This document shows, one piece after another, positions 45,177 through 54,886 of a stretch of DNA of 64,000 bases. Made by a program: the position numbers and the translations under genes. Under the pieces are notes generated by a model. The model ran no database searches. It saw only the letters and a program-made list of their open reading frames with translations, and had not been told where the DNA came from. The stretch comes from Plantactinospora sp. BC1 (GTDB taxonomy: Bacteria; Actinomycetota; Actinomycetes; Mycobacteriales; Micromonosporaceae): positions 6,634,001 through 6,698,000 of the forward strand of contig NZ_CP028158.1 of NCBI RefSeq assembly GCF_003030345.1, written 5' to 3'. Position 1 is the stretch's first letter; every line of letters starts with the position of its first letter.

Positions 45177-46202
45177 GTGCTGCACCTGAGGATCATCGTG
45201 CCGACCGACCGGTCCGTGGCCGTACAGGAACTGCTCGCCGCCGATCCCGCCGTGGCGCATCTCATCGTGCTGCCCGGCGCCGCCCGTACGCCCCCGGGTG
45301 ACGTGGTGCTCTGCGACGTCGTACGCGAGGGTGCCGACGAGGTACTGGAGGCGTTGCGGGCACTCGGCGTGGACCGGACCGGCGGGGTGGTCGGGGACGG
45401 GGTGGACGTCACCCTCTCGGCCGCCGCCGACCGGGCCGCCCGGGCGGCACCCGGGCTGGGTACCGACGCGGTGGTCTGGGACGAGATCGCCCAGAAGACC
45501 GGCGAGGAGACCCGCCTCTCGGTGACGTACCTGCTGCTGATCACCCTGGCCACCGTCATCGCCGGCATCGCGGTACTGCTCGACCAGCCCATCCTGATCA
45601 TCGGCGCGATGGTGGTCGGCCCGGAGTTCGGACCGCTCGCCGCGCTCTGCGTGGCGCTGCTGCGCCGGCGGGGGTTGGTCATCCGGCGTTCGCTGCTGGC
45701 GCTCGGCGTCGGCTTCCTCGCCGCGATGGCGGTGACCGTGCTCAGCACCTGGGTGCTGACCGCCGCCGGCCTGATCGACCGGTCGATGCTGCTCGCCGAG
45801 CGGCCGATGACCGACTTCATCTGGCGGCCCGACGCGCTCTCCTGGGTGGTCGGCTTCCTGGCCGGGGCGGCCGGGATGCTCTCGGTCACCTCGAACCGGT
45901 CCGGGTCGCTGGTCGGGGTGCTGATCTCGGTCACCACCGTTCCGGCGGCGGCGAACGTCGCGGTCGCGCTCGGCTACGGCGTCTTCGACGAGGCGCTCGG
46001 GTCGCTCCTCCAGTTGCTGATCAACCTCTGCGCGATCGTCGTGGCCGGCGTGCTCACGCTGCTGGTGCAGCGGCTGTGGTGGGACCGGGTCGCCGCCGCC
46101 CGGCCGGCCTGGATCCGCTGGGGCCGTCCCGCGCCCGCTCCCCGGGATCCCGACCCGGCCGACCGGTCCCGCGCGGTGCCGGACCGTACCGGCGGTGCCT
46201 GA
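45177..46202 (+). CDS. DUF389 multi-pass membrane protein
   Basis: About 341 residues. An N-terminal soluble domain of about 110 residues precedes six or so hydrophobic helices. Signatures are SVTYLLLITLATVIAGIAVLLDQPILIIGAMVVGPEFGPLAALCVALLRRR in shortened reference and SNRSGSLVGVLISVTTVPAAANVAVALGYG, the DUF389 hallmark. The C-terminal tail is Pro/Asp-rich. GTG at 45177 is chosen because GGAGG lies 9 nt upstream; ATG 45168 is too close to it. Function is unknown. The 19 bp up to the stop are duplicated downstream. Confidence 0.87.
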   Translation: MLHLRIIVPTDRSVAVQELLAADPAVAHLIVLPGAARTPPGDVVLCDVVREGADEVLEALRALGVDRTGGVVGDGVDVTLSAAADRAARAAPGLGTDAVVWDEIAQKTGEETRLSVTYLLLITLATVIAGIAVLLDQPILIIGAMVVGPEFGPLAALCVALLRRRGLVIRRSLLALGVGFLAAMAVTVLSTWVLTAAGLIDRSMLLAERPMTDFIWRPDALSWVVGFLAGAAGMLSVTSNRSGSLVGVLISVTTVPAAANVAVALGYGVFDEALGSLLQLLINLCAIVVAGVLTLLVQRLWWDRVAAARPAWIRWGRPAPAPRDPDPADRSRAVPDRTGGA

Positions 46203-46219
46203 CCGTACCGGCGGTGCCT
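46182..46219. repeat. Perfect 19-bp tandem duplication across a stop codon
   Basis: GACCGTACCGGCGGTGCCT occurs at 46182-46200 and again, without change, at 46201-46219, followed by a third partial GACCG. The TGA stop of the DUF389 gene (46200-46202) spans the junction of the two copies. Confidence 0.92.
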
Positions 46220-46265
46220 GACCGCCGTCCGGACCCGCAGCGAGGATGCCGGTTCGCCGGGGGAC

Positions 46266-46295
46266 CGCCGCGACCGGCGGGTGCCGGTCGCGGCG
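46266..46295. terminator. Bidirectional terminator between convergent DUF389 and tex
   Basis: Perfect 12-bp arms CGCCGCGACCGG (46266-46277) and CCGGTCGCGGCG (46284-46295) flank a 6-nt loop. The hairpin lies between two convergent stop codons (46202 and 46307), so it can serve both genes. It lacks a T-tract. Confidence 0.7.
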
Positions 46296-46306
46296 TGCCG
46301 GCCGAG

Positions 46307-48745
46307 CTACCGCCCGGGGCGGTGCCCGTCGAGGCCCTTGTCCAGCCCGGCCCGGCGCAGCGCGTCGGCCAGCGCACCGCCGCCGAAGCCGCCGCCCTGA
46401 CCGCCACCGGACCGGTTCCCGCCGGAGCCGGAGCGGCCGCCGCCGGAGCGGCCACCACCGGCACCGCCGCCGCCCGGGCCGCCCCGGCCCTGGCGCTGCC
46501 GGCCGGCGGACTCACCGCCCCGGTCCCGCGCGGGGCGGGGCTCGGCCTCGTCCTCCAGGCGCAGGGTGAGCGAGATCCGCTTCCGGGGTACGTCCACGTC
46601 CAGCACCTTCACCCGGACCACGTCGCCGGACTTGACCACGTCGCGCGGGTCCTTGACGAAGGTCCGGGACATCGCCGAGACGTGCACCAGACCGTCCTGG
46701 TGCACCCCGACGTCCACGAACGCGCCGAAGGCCGCCACGTTGGTGACCACGCCCTCCAGCAGCATCCCCGGTGACAGGTCGCCGATCTTCTCCACCCCTT
46801 CGGCGAAGGTGGCGGTCCGGAACGCCGGCCGGGGATCCCGGCCCGGCTTCTCCAACTCCTTCAGGATGTCGGTCACGGTCGGCAGCCCGAAGGTGTCGTC
46901 GACGTACTCGGCGGGCCTGAGCTTGTGCAGCACGGCGGTCTTGCCGATCAGCGCGGAGAGGTCGCCGCCGGTGCTGGCCAGGATCCGCCGGACCACCGGG
47001 TACGCCTCCGGGTGCACGCTGGAGGCGTCCAGCGGGTCGTCGCCGCCGGGAATGCGCAGGAAGCCGGCGCACTGCTCGAACGCCTTCGGCCCGAGCCGGG
47101 GCACCTGCTTGAGCGCCTGCCGGGTCCGGAACGGGCCGTTCGCGTCCCGGTGCAGCACGATGTTCTCGGCCAGCCCGGCGCCGATCCCGGAGACCCGGGT
47201 CAGCAGCGGCGCGGAGGCGGTGTTGACGTCGACCCCGACGCCGTTCACGCAGTCCTCCACCACCGCGTCCAGCGAGCGGGAGAGCTTCACCTCGGAGAGG
47301 TCGTGCTGGTACTGCCCGACGCCGATCGAGCGCGGGTCGATCTTGACCAGCTCGGCCAGCGGGTCCTGGAGGCGGCGGGCGATCGAGACCGCGCCGCGCA
47401 GCGAGACGTCGAGGCCGGGCAGCTCCTGCGAGGCGTACTCGGAGGCGGAGTAGACCGAGGCGCCGGCCTCGGAGACCACCACCTTGGTCAGGTTCAGGTC
47501 GGCGTACCGCTTGATCAGGTCACCGGCCAGCTTGTCGGTCTCCCGGGAGGCGGTGCCGTTGCCGATCGCCACCAGCTCGACCTTGTGCGCCCGGGCCAGC
47601 CTGGCGAGCGTCTCGATCGAGGCGTCCCACTGCCGGCGCGGCTCGTGCGGATAGACCGTGTCGGTCGCCACCACCTTGCCGGTCGCGTCGACCACCGCCA
47701 CCTTCACCCCGGTACGCAGCCCCGGGTCGAGCCCCATCGTCGGGCGGGTACCGGCCGGCGCGGCGAGTAGCAGGTCGCGCAGGTTGGTGGCGAAGACGCG
47801 TACCGCCTCGTCCTCGGCCGCCTGCCAGAGCCGCATCCGCAGGTCGGCGCCGAGGTGGATCAGGATCCGGGTCCGCCACGCCCAGCGCACCGTGTCGGCG
47901 AGCCAGCGGTCCGCCGGACGTCCCCGGTCGGCGACGCCGAACCGGGCGGCGATCTCCTGCTCGTAGCGGGTCGGCCCGACCGGGGCGTCGTCCGGCGCGG
48001 GCGCCTCCTCCGGATCCATGGTGAGGTCGAGCACGCCCTCCTTCTCGCCCCGGAACATCGCCAGGATCCGGTGCGACGGGAGCCTGGTGTACGGCTCGGC
48101 GAAGTCGAAGTAGTCGGCGAACTTGGCGCCGGCCTCCTGCTGGCCGTCGCGTACCCGGGAGACCAGCCGGCCCCGCGACCACATCTTCTCGCGCAGCGAG
48201 CCGATCAGGTCGGCGTCCTCGGCGAACCGCTCGACCAGGATCGCCCGGGCGCCGTCCAGCGCGCCGGTCGGGTCGGCCACCCCGGCGTCCGGGTTGACGA
48301 AGCCGGTCGCCACCGTGCGCGGGTCCTGGGTCGGGTCGGCGAGCAGCGTCTCGGCCAGCGGCTCCAGCCCGGCCTCCCGGGCGATCTGCGCCTTCGTCCG
48401 CCGCTTCGGCTTGTAGGGCAGGTAGATGTCCTCCAGCCGGGCCTTCGAGTCGGCCGCCATGATCTGCGCTTCCAACGCCTCGTCCAGCTTGCCCTGGCCG
48501 CGGATCGACTCCAGCACCGCCGCCCGGCGCTCCTCCAGCTCCCGCAGGTAGCGCAGCCGCTCCTCCAGGGTGCGCAGCTGGGCGTCGTCGAGCGACTCGG
48601 TGGCCTCCTTGCGGTAACGGGCGATGAACGGCACGGTCGAGCCGCCGTCGAGCAGCTCCACCGCGGCCCGTACCTGCCGCTCGTGTACGCCGAGCTCCTC
48701 GGCGATCCGCTGGTGCACAGAGCGCGGCTGCGCAGAGGTTGTCAC
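46307..48745 (-). CDS. tex: Tex family RNA-binding transcription accessory protein
   Basis: An 812-residue protein. Domains in order are Tex_N (about 1-190), YqgF-like RNase H fold ([18 protein letters not shown], about 330-460), helix-hairpin-helix (about 500-570), and S1 domain ([28 protein letters not shown], about 650-720). It binds nucleic acid and is linked to transcription fidelity and stress tolerance in other bacteria. The C-terminus carries a Gly/Arg/Ser-rich stretch of about 45 residues before [14 protein letters not shown] 48745 is chosen because QRIAEELG-type N-terminus follows directly. Monocistronic. Confidence 0.95.
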   Translation of the reverse strand: MTTSAQPRSVHQRIAEELGVHERQVRAAVELLDGGSTVPFIARYRKEATESLDDAQLRTLEERLRYLRELEERRAAVLESIRGQGKLDEALEAQIMAADSKARLEDIYLPYKPKRRTKAQIAREAGLEPLAETLLADPTQDPRTVATGFVNPDAGVADPTGALDGARAILVERFAEDADLIGSLREKMWSRGRLVSRVRDGQQEAGAKFADYFDFAEPYTRLPSHRILAMFRGEKEGVLDLTMDPEEAPAPDDAPVGPTRYEQEIAARFGVADRGRPADRWLADTVRWAWRTRILIHLGADLRMRLWQAAEDEAVRVFATNLRDLLLAAPAGTRPTMGLDPGLRTGVKVAVVDATGKVVATDTVYPHEPRRQWDASIETLARLARAHKVELVAIGNGTASRETDKLAGDLIKRYADLNLTKVVVSEAGASVYSASEYASQELPGLDVSLRGAVSIARRLQDPLAELVKIDPRSIGVGQYQHDLSEVKLSRSLDAVVEDCVNGVGVDVNTASAPLLTRVSGIGAGLAENIVLHRDANGPFRTRQALKQVPRLGPKAFEQCAGFLRIPGGDDPLDASSVHPEAYPVVRRILASTGGDLSALIGKTAVLHKLRPAEYVDDTFGLPTVTDILKELEKPGRDPRPAFRTATFAEGVEKIGDLSPGMLLEGVVTNVAAFGAFVDVGVHQDGLVHVSAMSRTFVKDPRDVVKSGDVVRVKVLDVDVPRKRISLTLRLEDEAEPRPARDRGGESAGRQRQGRGGPGGGGAGGGRSGGGRSGSGGNRSGGGQGGGFGGGALADALRRAGLDKGLDGHRPGR

Positions 48746-49002
48746 GTCCTGTTCCGCCTTCTCCACTCGGTTCCGCCCGCACCCGCCGCCGGGGCCCGGG
48801 CCGGGCAACTGGGTGCCGGGAAGCATTGTGCCGCACCGGCCGGGTCCCGGGCTCGTCGCCGGCCGGCACCGGGCGACGGTCGCCGTGCCTGGGCGGCGGT
48901 GCCGGGCCGGCGTCCCGGGTTCACGCGCCGTCGGCTATGGACAACCGAGAGTGATTCGGGTTAGGTCGGCTCGGAGTGCTCCGCGAATCGACGAGGGACG
49001 AC

Positions 49003-50988
49003 ATGACTCTTCTGGCCGACGACCGGCCCGCCGGCTCCGGTGCGGGCGTCACCGACGGACATCCGCTGGCCCGGCTCACCGCCGACGAGATCCGGGCCGC
49101 CCGGACACTGCTGGACCGGGCCGGGCTGCTCGGCCCGACCGTCCGGTTCGCCGTGCTGGCCCTGGCGGAGCCGGCCAGGGACGTGGTGCTGGCCTACCGG
49201 CCGGGCGATCCGGTGGACCGCCGGGTCCGGGCGGTACTGCTCGACGTCGCCACCGGCGTCGCCCGGACCGTACTGGCCTCGGTCACCACCGGCACCGTCG
49301 AGTCGGTACGCGAGCACGACGCCACCCGGGACGGCCAGCCGCCGATCATGCTGGAGGAGTTCGTCGCGGTCGACGAGATCGTCAAGGCCGATCCGGGCTG
49401 GCGGGCGGCGATGGAACGCCGGGGCGTGCACGACCTCGACCTGGTCCGGCCCTGCCCGCTCTCGGCCGGCGACTTCGACCTGCCGGGGGAGCGGGGCAAG
49501 CGGCTGCTGCGGGTGCTCTCCTTCCTCGCCCACCGGCCCGAGGACCACTGCTGGGCGCACCCGATCGACGGCGTGGTGGCGTACGTCGACCTGACCGAGC
49601 GCCGGGTCGTCGAGCTGATCGACCACGAACTGCTGCCGGTACCTGCCGAGGAGGGCAACTTCGACGACCCGGCGTACGTCGGGCCGGCCCGGACCAGCCT
49701 GAAGCCGATCGAGATCACCCAGCCGGAGGGGCCGAGCTTCTCCGTCGACGGCGACGTGGTGCGCTGGGAGAACTGGAGCTTCCGGGTCGGCTTCGACCCC
49801 CGGGAGGGGCTGGTACTGCACCAGCTCGGCTTCACCGACGCCGGCCGGGAGCGTCCGGTGCTCTACCGCGCCTCGGTCGCCGAGATGGTGGTCCCGTACG
49901 CCGACCCGAGCCCGGTGCGGTTCTGGCAGAACTACTTCGACGCCGGGGAATACCTGCTCGGCCAGCAGGTGAACTCGCTGGTGCTCGGCTGCGACTGCCT
50001 CGGCGAGATCTACTACCTCGACGCCGTCCTCGCCGACGGGGCCGGCGAGCCGCGCGAGGTGGCCAACGCGATCTGCCTGCACGAGGAGGACCACGGGGTG
50101 CTGTGGAAGCACACCGACCTCTTCACCGAGTCGGCGGAGACGCGTCGGCAGCGCCGGCTGGTCATCTCCTCCTTCGTCACCGTCGGCAACTACGACTACG
50201 GCTTCTACTGGTACCTCTACCTCGACGGCACCATCCAACTGGAGGTGAAGGCGACCGGGGTGCTCTTCACCTCGGCCTACACCGAGGGCAGCCGGTACGC
50301 GACCGAGGTGGCGCCGGGGCTCGGCGCGCCGTACCACCAGCACCTGTTCAGCGCCCGGCTCGACGTGACGGTCGACGGGACCCGCAACGCCGTCGACGAA
50401 CTCGACGTACGGCCGCTGCCGGTCGGCCCGGAGAACCCGTACGGGAACGCCTTCACCCGGGTGGCGACCCGGCTGTCGACGGAGTCCGACGGCGCCCGGG
50501 ACGCCGACGCCTCGGTCGGCCGGAGCTGGCGGATCTCCAACCCGGAGCGGCTGGGTCGACTCGGCCGGCCGGTCGGCTATCAGCTCCGCCCCGAGGGCCA
50601 GTCGGTGCTGCTGGCCGCCCCCGACTCCTCGGTGGCCCGCCGGGCCGCCTTCGCCACCCGCTCGCTCTGGGTCACCCGGTACGACCCGGAGCAGCGGTAT
50701 CCCGCCGGTGACCTGGTCAACCAGCACCCGGGCCGGGCGGGGCTGCCGGAGTACGTCGCGGCCGACCGGCCGATCGACGGCGAGGACATCGTGCTCTGGC
50801 ACACCTTCGGCACCACGCACTTCCCCCGCCCGGAGGAGTGGCCGGTGATGCCGGTGGACCGGTGCGGCTTCACGCTGCGGCCGGACGGTTTCTTCGACCG
50901 CAATCCCACCCTGGACGTCCCGGCCAGCACCGCGGCGCACTGCCGTGCGGCCGGCGACGGGCCGGCCGCCGGCTGCCCCGGCGACTGA
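49003..50988 (+). CDS. Copper-containing primary amine oxidase
   Basis: A 661-residue enzyme that oxidises primary amines to aldehydes, releasing H2O2 and ammonia. The catalytic domain has the base Asp313 in NYFDAGEYLLG, the topaquinone precursor Tyr397 in VGNYDYGFYWY, and copper-ligand regions YHQHLFSARLD and THFPRPEEWPVMP. Two smaller N-terminal domains precede it. The ATG follows GAGGGACGAC. An APC permease about 1 kb downstream on the same strand may bring in the substrate amine or amino acid. The 3-prime end including the stop is duplicated downstream. Confidence 0.95.
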   Translation: MTLLADDRPAGSGAGVTDGHPLARLTADEIRAARTLLDRAGLLGPTVRFAVLALAEPARDVVLAYRPGDPVDRRVRAVLLDVATGVARTVLASVTTGTVESVREHDATRDGQPPIMLEEFVAVDEIVKADPGWRAAMERRGVHDLDLVRPCPLSAGDFDLPGERGKRLLRVLSFLAHRPEDHCWAHPIDGVVAYVDLTERRVVELIDHELLPVPAEEGNFDDPAYVGPARTSLKPIEITQPEGPSFSVDGDVVRWENWSFRVGFDPREGLVLHQLGFTDAGRERPVLYRASVAEMVVPYADPSPVRFWQNYFDAGEYLLGQQVNSLVLGCDCLGEIYYLDAVLADGAGEPREVANAICLHEEDHGVLWKHTDLFTESAETRRQRRLVISSFVTVGNYDYGFYWYLYLDGTIQLEVKATGVLFTSAYTEGSRYATEVAPGLGAPYHQHLFSARLDVTVDGTRNAVDELDVRPLPVGPENPYGNAFTRVATRLSTESDGARDADASVGRSWRISNPERLGRLGRPVGYQLRPEGQSVLLAAPDSSVARRAAFATRSLWVTRYDPEQRYPAGDLVNQHPGRAGLPEYVAADRPIDGEDIVLWHTFGTTHFPRPEEWPVMPVDRCGFTLRPDGFFDRNPTLDVPASTAAHCRAAGDGPAAGCPGD

Positions 50989-51047
50989 GGCGCGGCGCCG
51001 GGCCGGCCGCGAACTGCCCCGGCGACTGAGGCGCGGCGCCGGGCCGG
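50973..51047. repeat. 34-bp direct repeat spanning the amine oxidase stop
   Basis: An identical 34-bp segment occurs at 50973-51006, which includes the last codons (CPGD) and TGA, and at 51014-51047. Start-to-start spacing is 41 bp. The second copy therefore carries a decoy stop codon context with no gene attached. Confidence 0.93.
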
Positions 51048-51129
51048 GTCAGCCCGGGTGTCTGCACCCGCCGGCTCCTCCTCGGCGACTCGCTCCACAC
51101 CGAGAAGGTGGTCGTCTTCGCCGACGCGG

Positions 51130-51789
51130 TCAGCGGCGCAGCGTGAGCGTGGTGGCGGCGACGGCCGCGTCGACCGCGTCGAGCAGGTCGCCGAGTTCCG
51201 TCGGGAGCAGCCGCCGGCCGGCGGCGATCCGCTCGGTGACGATCGTCCGGTTCGCCGGGATCAGCGCCCGGACCAGTCCACCAGCCCGGACCAGCCCGGC
51301 CAGCGTCGCGGTGCGCGCGTCCAGCGGCTGGTCGGAGCGCTCCAGCACGGCGTTGAGCCGGACCCGGGGCCGGGCGACCCGGTTCGGGTCGAGCCCGGGA
51401 AAGCGGACCGTGGTGCGCAGGTTCAGCCCCCGGGTGGTCATCCGGCGTACCGCGCCCGCGCTGACCAGCCGGTCGCCGACGTGGTCCCGGACCCGGGGGG
51501 CGAGGAACTCCAGCCAGGAGCGGGCCGGATGGCCGTCGCCCCGGCGTACCATCTCGGCCAGCACCCGGTCGGTGACCGGCTCGCGCCAGGCCCGGTCGTC
51601 GGCGACGTAGACGCCGGACCGGACGAGGGTGATCCGCCCGTCGAAGAGCAGTTCGGCGAGGAGCGCGCCGGAGAGCGCGGCATCCACCAGATTCGCCGCG
51701 GCGTGCGGCTTGCCGCTGTAGTCATCGTGTGCGATGAGGAACAGCTCGTCGGCCAGCCGCTCGGTGGGTGGGCCCGGGTAATTGGTCAT
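51130..51789 (-). CDS. GPP34 (GOLPH3-like) family protein
   Basis: A 219-residue protein matching the GPP34/GOLPH3 fold. The N-terminal LADELFLIAHDDYSGKPHAAANLVDAALSGALLAELLF region is cited here as LADELFLIAHDD and ALSGALLAELLFDGRI. VLERSDQPLDARTATLAGLVRAGGLV falls in the mid-C-terminal all-helical core. Eukaryotic GOLPH3 binds phosphoinositides and sorts glycosyltransferases; the bacterial role is unknown. Many actinobacteria carry several copies. ATG 51789 is preferred because GAGG lies 6 nt upstream; an in-frame ATG is two codons earlier. Convergent with the amine oxidase. Confidence 0.88.
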   Translation of the reverse strand: MTNYPGPPTERLADELFLIAHDDYSGKPHAAANLVDAALSGALLAELLFDGRITLVRSGVYVADDRAWREPVTDRVLAEMVRRGDGHPARSWLEFLAPRVRDHVGDRLVSAGAVRRMTTRGLNLRTTVRFPGLDPNRVARPRVRLNAVLERSDQPLDARTATLAGLVRAGGLVRALIPANRTIVTERIAAGRRLLPTELGDLLDAVDAAVAATTLTLRR

Positions 51790-52010
51790 GGTCATCCTCG
51801 GCCGGCCGGCTGGCGTGCCGGGGCGGTCACTCCGCAATGTCGATGCAGGACGGTACGGCATGCACACTGTCCGTTCAACCCGCCCTGGCCCTGCGTGTTT
51901 GGATACTGTGACGTGTCGATCTCTTGTCGCGGGGCGTGATCGCCCATAACCTCTCCGGTGTCGTTCGAGAGCCCCTTTCTCGTCACCCCCACACCGAGAG
52001 AGACCGACAC

Positions 52011-53504
52011 ATGTCATCCAGTTCCGCCCCTTCCGGCCCGGAGTCCGGCCTGCGCCGGGGACGTCTGGGCACCGTGCATCTCGTCTTCTTCACCGTCGCG
52101 GCGTCGGCACCGCTGACCGTGCTCGGCGGTGGCGTCACGACGATGTACGCCGTCAGCGGCAACGTCGGGGCGGCCCTGTCCTACCTGCTGCTCGCCGCCG
52201 TCCTCGGTGTCTTCGCCGTCGGCTACGCCGCGATGAGCCGGTTCGTGAGCAACGCCGGTGCGTTCTACTCGTACATCGCCAACGGGCTGGGGCGGGCGGG
52301 CGGGGTCTCCGGCTCCTTCATCGCCCTCGCCTCCTACAACGCGATCCAGATCGGACTGTACGGGCTCTTCGGCGCCGTCCTCGGCGACTTCATGGCGACC
52401 AAGTTCGGCGTGGAGCGGCAGTGGTGGGTCTGGGCACTGGTCGGGCTGGTGGTGGTCGCGGTCCTCGGCGTGCTCCAGGTCGACCTGAACGCGACGGTCC
52501 TCGCGGTGCTGCTCCTGCTCGAATGCCTCGCGGTCGTCATCTTCGACGCGGTCTCGTTCGGCAACCCGGCCGGCGGCAGCATCAGCCTCGCCGGGCTCGA
52601 CCCCGGCAACCTCTTCGCGGCGGGGCTCGGTGCGGTCTTCGCGCTGGGGATCGCCTGCTTCACCGGCTTCGAGTCCGGGGCGATCTACAGCGAGGAGGTG
52701 CGGGACCCCCGCCGTACCGTGGCCCGGGCCACCTACGTCGCGGTCGCCTTCACCGGCGCCTTCTACGCGCTCTCCGCCTGGGCGTTGACCGTGGTCACCG
52801 GTCCGGAGAACGCCCAGGCCGCCTCGGTCGAGGCCGGCCCGGGGGTGGTCTTCGGGACCCTGGCCGAGCATGCCGGCAGCACGGTGGCGGACGTGGCCAA
52901 CCTACTCTTCATCACCTCGGTGCTGGCCGCCCTGCTGTCGTTCCACAACGGCGTGGCCCGCTACCTCTTCGCGCTGGGCCGGGAGCGGGTCCTGCCGTCC
53001 TTCCTCAGCCAGACCGGGGTCCGCACCGGGGCGCCGGTCGCCGGTTCGCTGACCCAGACCCTGCTGGCCCTCGGCATCGTTCTGGCCTTCGTGCTGGCCG
53101 ACCGGGATCCGGTGCTCGACCTCTTCACCTGGCTCAGCGGGGTCTCGGCGGTCGGGGTGGTGCTGCTGATGACCCTCACCTCCGCCTCCGTGGTGGGCTT
53201 CTTCCGCCGCCGTCCGCAGGTCGGGGTCAGCGCCTGGCAGCGGCTGGTCGCCCCGGCGTCGGCCACCGTGCTGCTCCTCGCCGTCCTGGCGGTGCTGCTG
53301 GTGAACTTCGACGCGCTGCTCGCCCCCGGCAACCCGGCCTACCTGGCCTGGGTGCTGCCCGGGGTCACCCTGGTCGCCGCGCTGGTCGGGCTCGGCTGGG
53401 GGCTGCTGCTGCGGCGCACCCGGCCGGCCGTCTACGAGGCCGTCGGCCGGGGCGCGGTCGATTCGTCGCCGGCCGAGGAGCCGGATCTCGCGCTGACCCG
53501 CTGA
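52011..53504 (+). CDS. APC-superfamily amino acid/polyamine permease
   Basis: A 497-residue transporter with about 12-14 hydrophobic helices. HLVFFTVAASAPLTVLGGG in helix 1 and FTGFESGAIYSEEVRDPRRTVARATYVAV (shortened: GFESGAIYSEEVRDPRRT) in helix 6 are diagnostic of the APC family. It probably imports an amine or amino acid. The nearby amine oxidase suggests a shared substrate, but the GPP34 gene lies between them on the opposite strand, so they are not one operon. The ATG follows GAGAGAGACC. Confidence 0.9.
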   Translation: MSSSSAPSGPESGLRRGRLGTVHLVFFTVAASAPLTVLGGGVTTMYAVSGNVGAALSYLLLAAVLGVFAVGYAAMSRFVSNAGAFYSYIANGLGRAGGVSGSFIALASYNAIQIGLYGLFGAVLGDFMATKFGVERQWWVWALVGLVVVAVLGVLQVDLNATVLAVLLLLECLAVVIFDAVSFGNPAGGSISLAGLDPGNLFAAGLGAVFALGIACFTGFESGAIYSEEVRDPRRTVARATYVAVAFTGAFYALSAWALTVVTGPENAQAASVEAGPGVVFGTLAEHAGSTVADVANLLFITSVLAALLSFHNGVARYLFALGRERVLPSFLSQTGVRTGAPVAGSLTQTLLALGIVLAFVLADRDPVLDLFTWLSGVSAVGVVLLMTLTSASVVGFFRRRPQVGVSAWQRLVAPASATVLLLAVLAVLLVNFDALLAPGNPAYLAWVLPGVTLVAALVGLGWGLLLRRTRPAVYEAVGRGAVDSSPAEEPDLALTR

Positions 53505-53540
53505 CCGCCGCCTCCGGCCGCGCCCGAACGGGCCCCCTCG

Positions 53541-53570
53541 ACGCCGGTCGACGCCGGTCGACGCCGGTCG
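53541..53570. repeat. Three 10-bp tandem repeats ACGCCGGTCG
   Basis: ACGCCGGTCG is repeated three times without mismatch in the spacer between the convergent permease and MBL hydrolase genes. It begins 37 bp after the permease stop and does not include it. Confidence 0.85.
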
Positions 53571-53636
53571 ATCCGGCGGCCGGGGCGGGGGCCGGGGCTG
53601 GGCGGGGCGCGTAACGGGTTCCGTCCGGTCGGCGGA

Positions 53637-54791
53637 TCAGCCGAGCGGCCGCCACCAACCGTCCACCGGGGGCGGGTGGTCGACGACCACCCGCTCACCG
53701 GGACGCGGCACCGCCAGGCGTACGCCCCGGGCCTCGGCCTCCCGGCAGAGCCGGTCCACCGGTTCGGCCCAGCCGTGCGGGGCGAGGTTGAAGGTGCCCC
53801 AGTGCACCGGGACGAGGAGCCCGCCGCGCAGGTCCAGGTGTGCGCTGACCGCCTCCTCCGGGTACATGTGGATGTTCGGCCAGGCGGTGGCGTACGCGCC
53901 GATCTGGATGAGCGTGACGTCGAACGGGCCGTATTCGGCGCCGATCTCGGCGTAGCCCTCGAAGTAGCCGGAGTCGCCGGAACAGAAGACCCGACGGGTC
54001 CGGCCGGCCACCACCCAGGAGCCCCAGAGGGTACGGTCCCGGGCGAACGCGCGCCCGGAGAAGTGCCGGGCCGGGGTGGCGATGACGTCGAGCCCGGCGA
54101 CCGAGGCGTGCTCGCCCCAGTCCAGCTCCACGATCCGCTCCGCCGGTACGCCCCAGCGCTCCAGGTGGGCGCCGACTCCGAGCGGCACCAGGAACGGCGC
54201 GGACTGGCTGTCCCGCAGGGCGCGTACGGTCGGCATGTCCAGGTGGTCGTAGTGGTCGTGCGAGATGAGCACCGCGTCCAGCCGGGGGAGCCGGTCCAGC
54301 GGCACCGGCATGGGATGCAGCCGGCGTGGGCCGATCCGGGCCGACGGCGAGCAGCGGTCGCTCCAGACCGGGTCGAGCAGCACCCGCCGTCCCTCGATCT
54401 CGATCAGCGCCGACGCGTGGCCGTACCAGAGCACGCTCAGTTCGTCGGGCGGGGCGGTGGCCGGCTCGACGGTCTCCGGCACCAGCACCGGCACGCTGCC
54501 GGACGGGTGCCGGGGCTGGTCGCCGAAGAGCAGTTCCCGGAGGATTGCCGCCCCGGTGCCGGGGAGCGCGATCCGGGTACTGACCGGGTTGCGGAACGCG
54601 CCGGCCCGGTACTGCGGGGAGCGGCGTACCCGGTCTGCCCGGGCGCCGTCGGGGAGTCGGCCGAGCGCGGCCGGCACGTCCCGGACCGCCCAGGCGGCCG
54701 CGCCGAGCGCGGCCAGCGCGAGTGGCCAGCGCAGGCGGCGCCGCCGACGGCGCCGGGCCACGACGTCGTCCCGTCCTGCTCTTCCGCGCAT
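53637..54791 (-). CDS. MBL-fold metallo-hydrolase (UlaG/NAPE-PLD-like)
   Basis: A 384-residue protein with an Arg-rich start (ARRRRRRRLRW) and one N-terminal hydrophobic helix (about 22-42), so it may be membrane-anchored. The hydrolase domain has LWYGHASALIEIEGRRVLLDPVW, the metal motif ISHDHYDHLDMPT, CSGDSGYFEGYAEIG and VPVHWGTFNLAPHGW. This is the UlaG/YhfI or N-acyl-phosphatidylethanolamine phospholipase D-like class. The substrate is unknown. The ATG at 54791 is divergent from the methyltransferase. Confidence 0.88.
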   Translation of the reverse strand: MRGRAGRDDVVARRRRRRRLRWPLALAALGAAAWAVRDVPAALGRLPDGARADRVRRSPQYRAGAFRNPVSTRIALPGTGAAILRELLFGDQPRHPSGSVPVLVPETVEPATAPPDELSVLWYGHASALIEIEGRRVLLDPVWSDRCSPSARIGPRRLHPMPVPLDRLPRLDAVLISHDHYDHLDMPTVRALRDSQSAPFLVPLGVGAHLERWGVPAERIVELDWGEHASVAGLDVIATPARHFSGRAFARDRTLWGSWVVAGRTRRVFCSGDSGYFEGYAEIGAEYGPFDVTLIQIGAYATAWPNIHMYPEEAVSAHLDLRGGLLVPVHWGTFNLAPHGWAEPVDRLCREAEARGVRLAVPRPGERVVVDHPPPVDGWWRPLG

Positions 54792-54886
54792 CTGTTCCGG
54801 GCCCCCTCGTCCCCACGAGCGAGGGTACGCCGGCCGGCGGGTGCCCGGTGCGGCCAGGCTCGGACCCGGCACCCGCTGCCCGGCGT

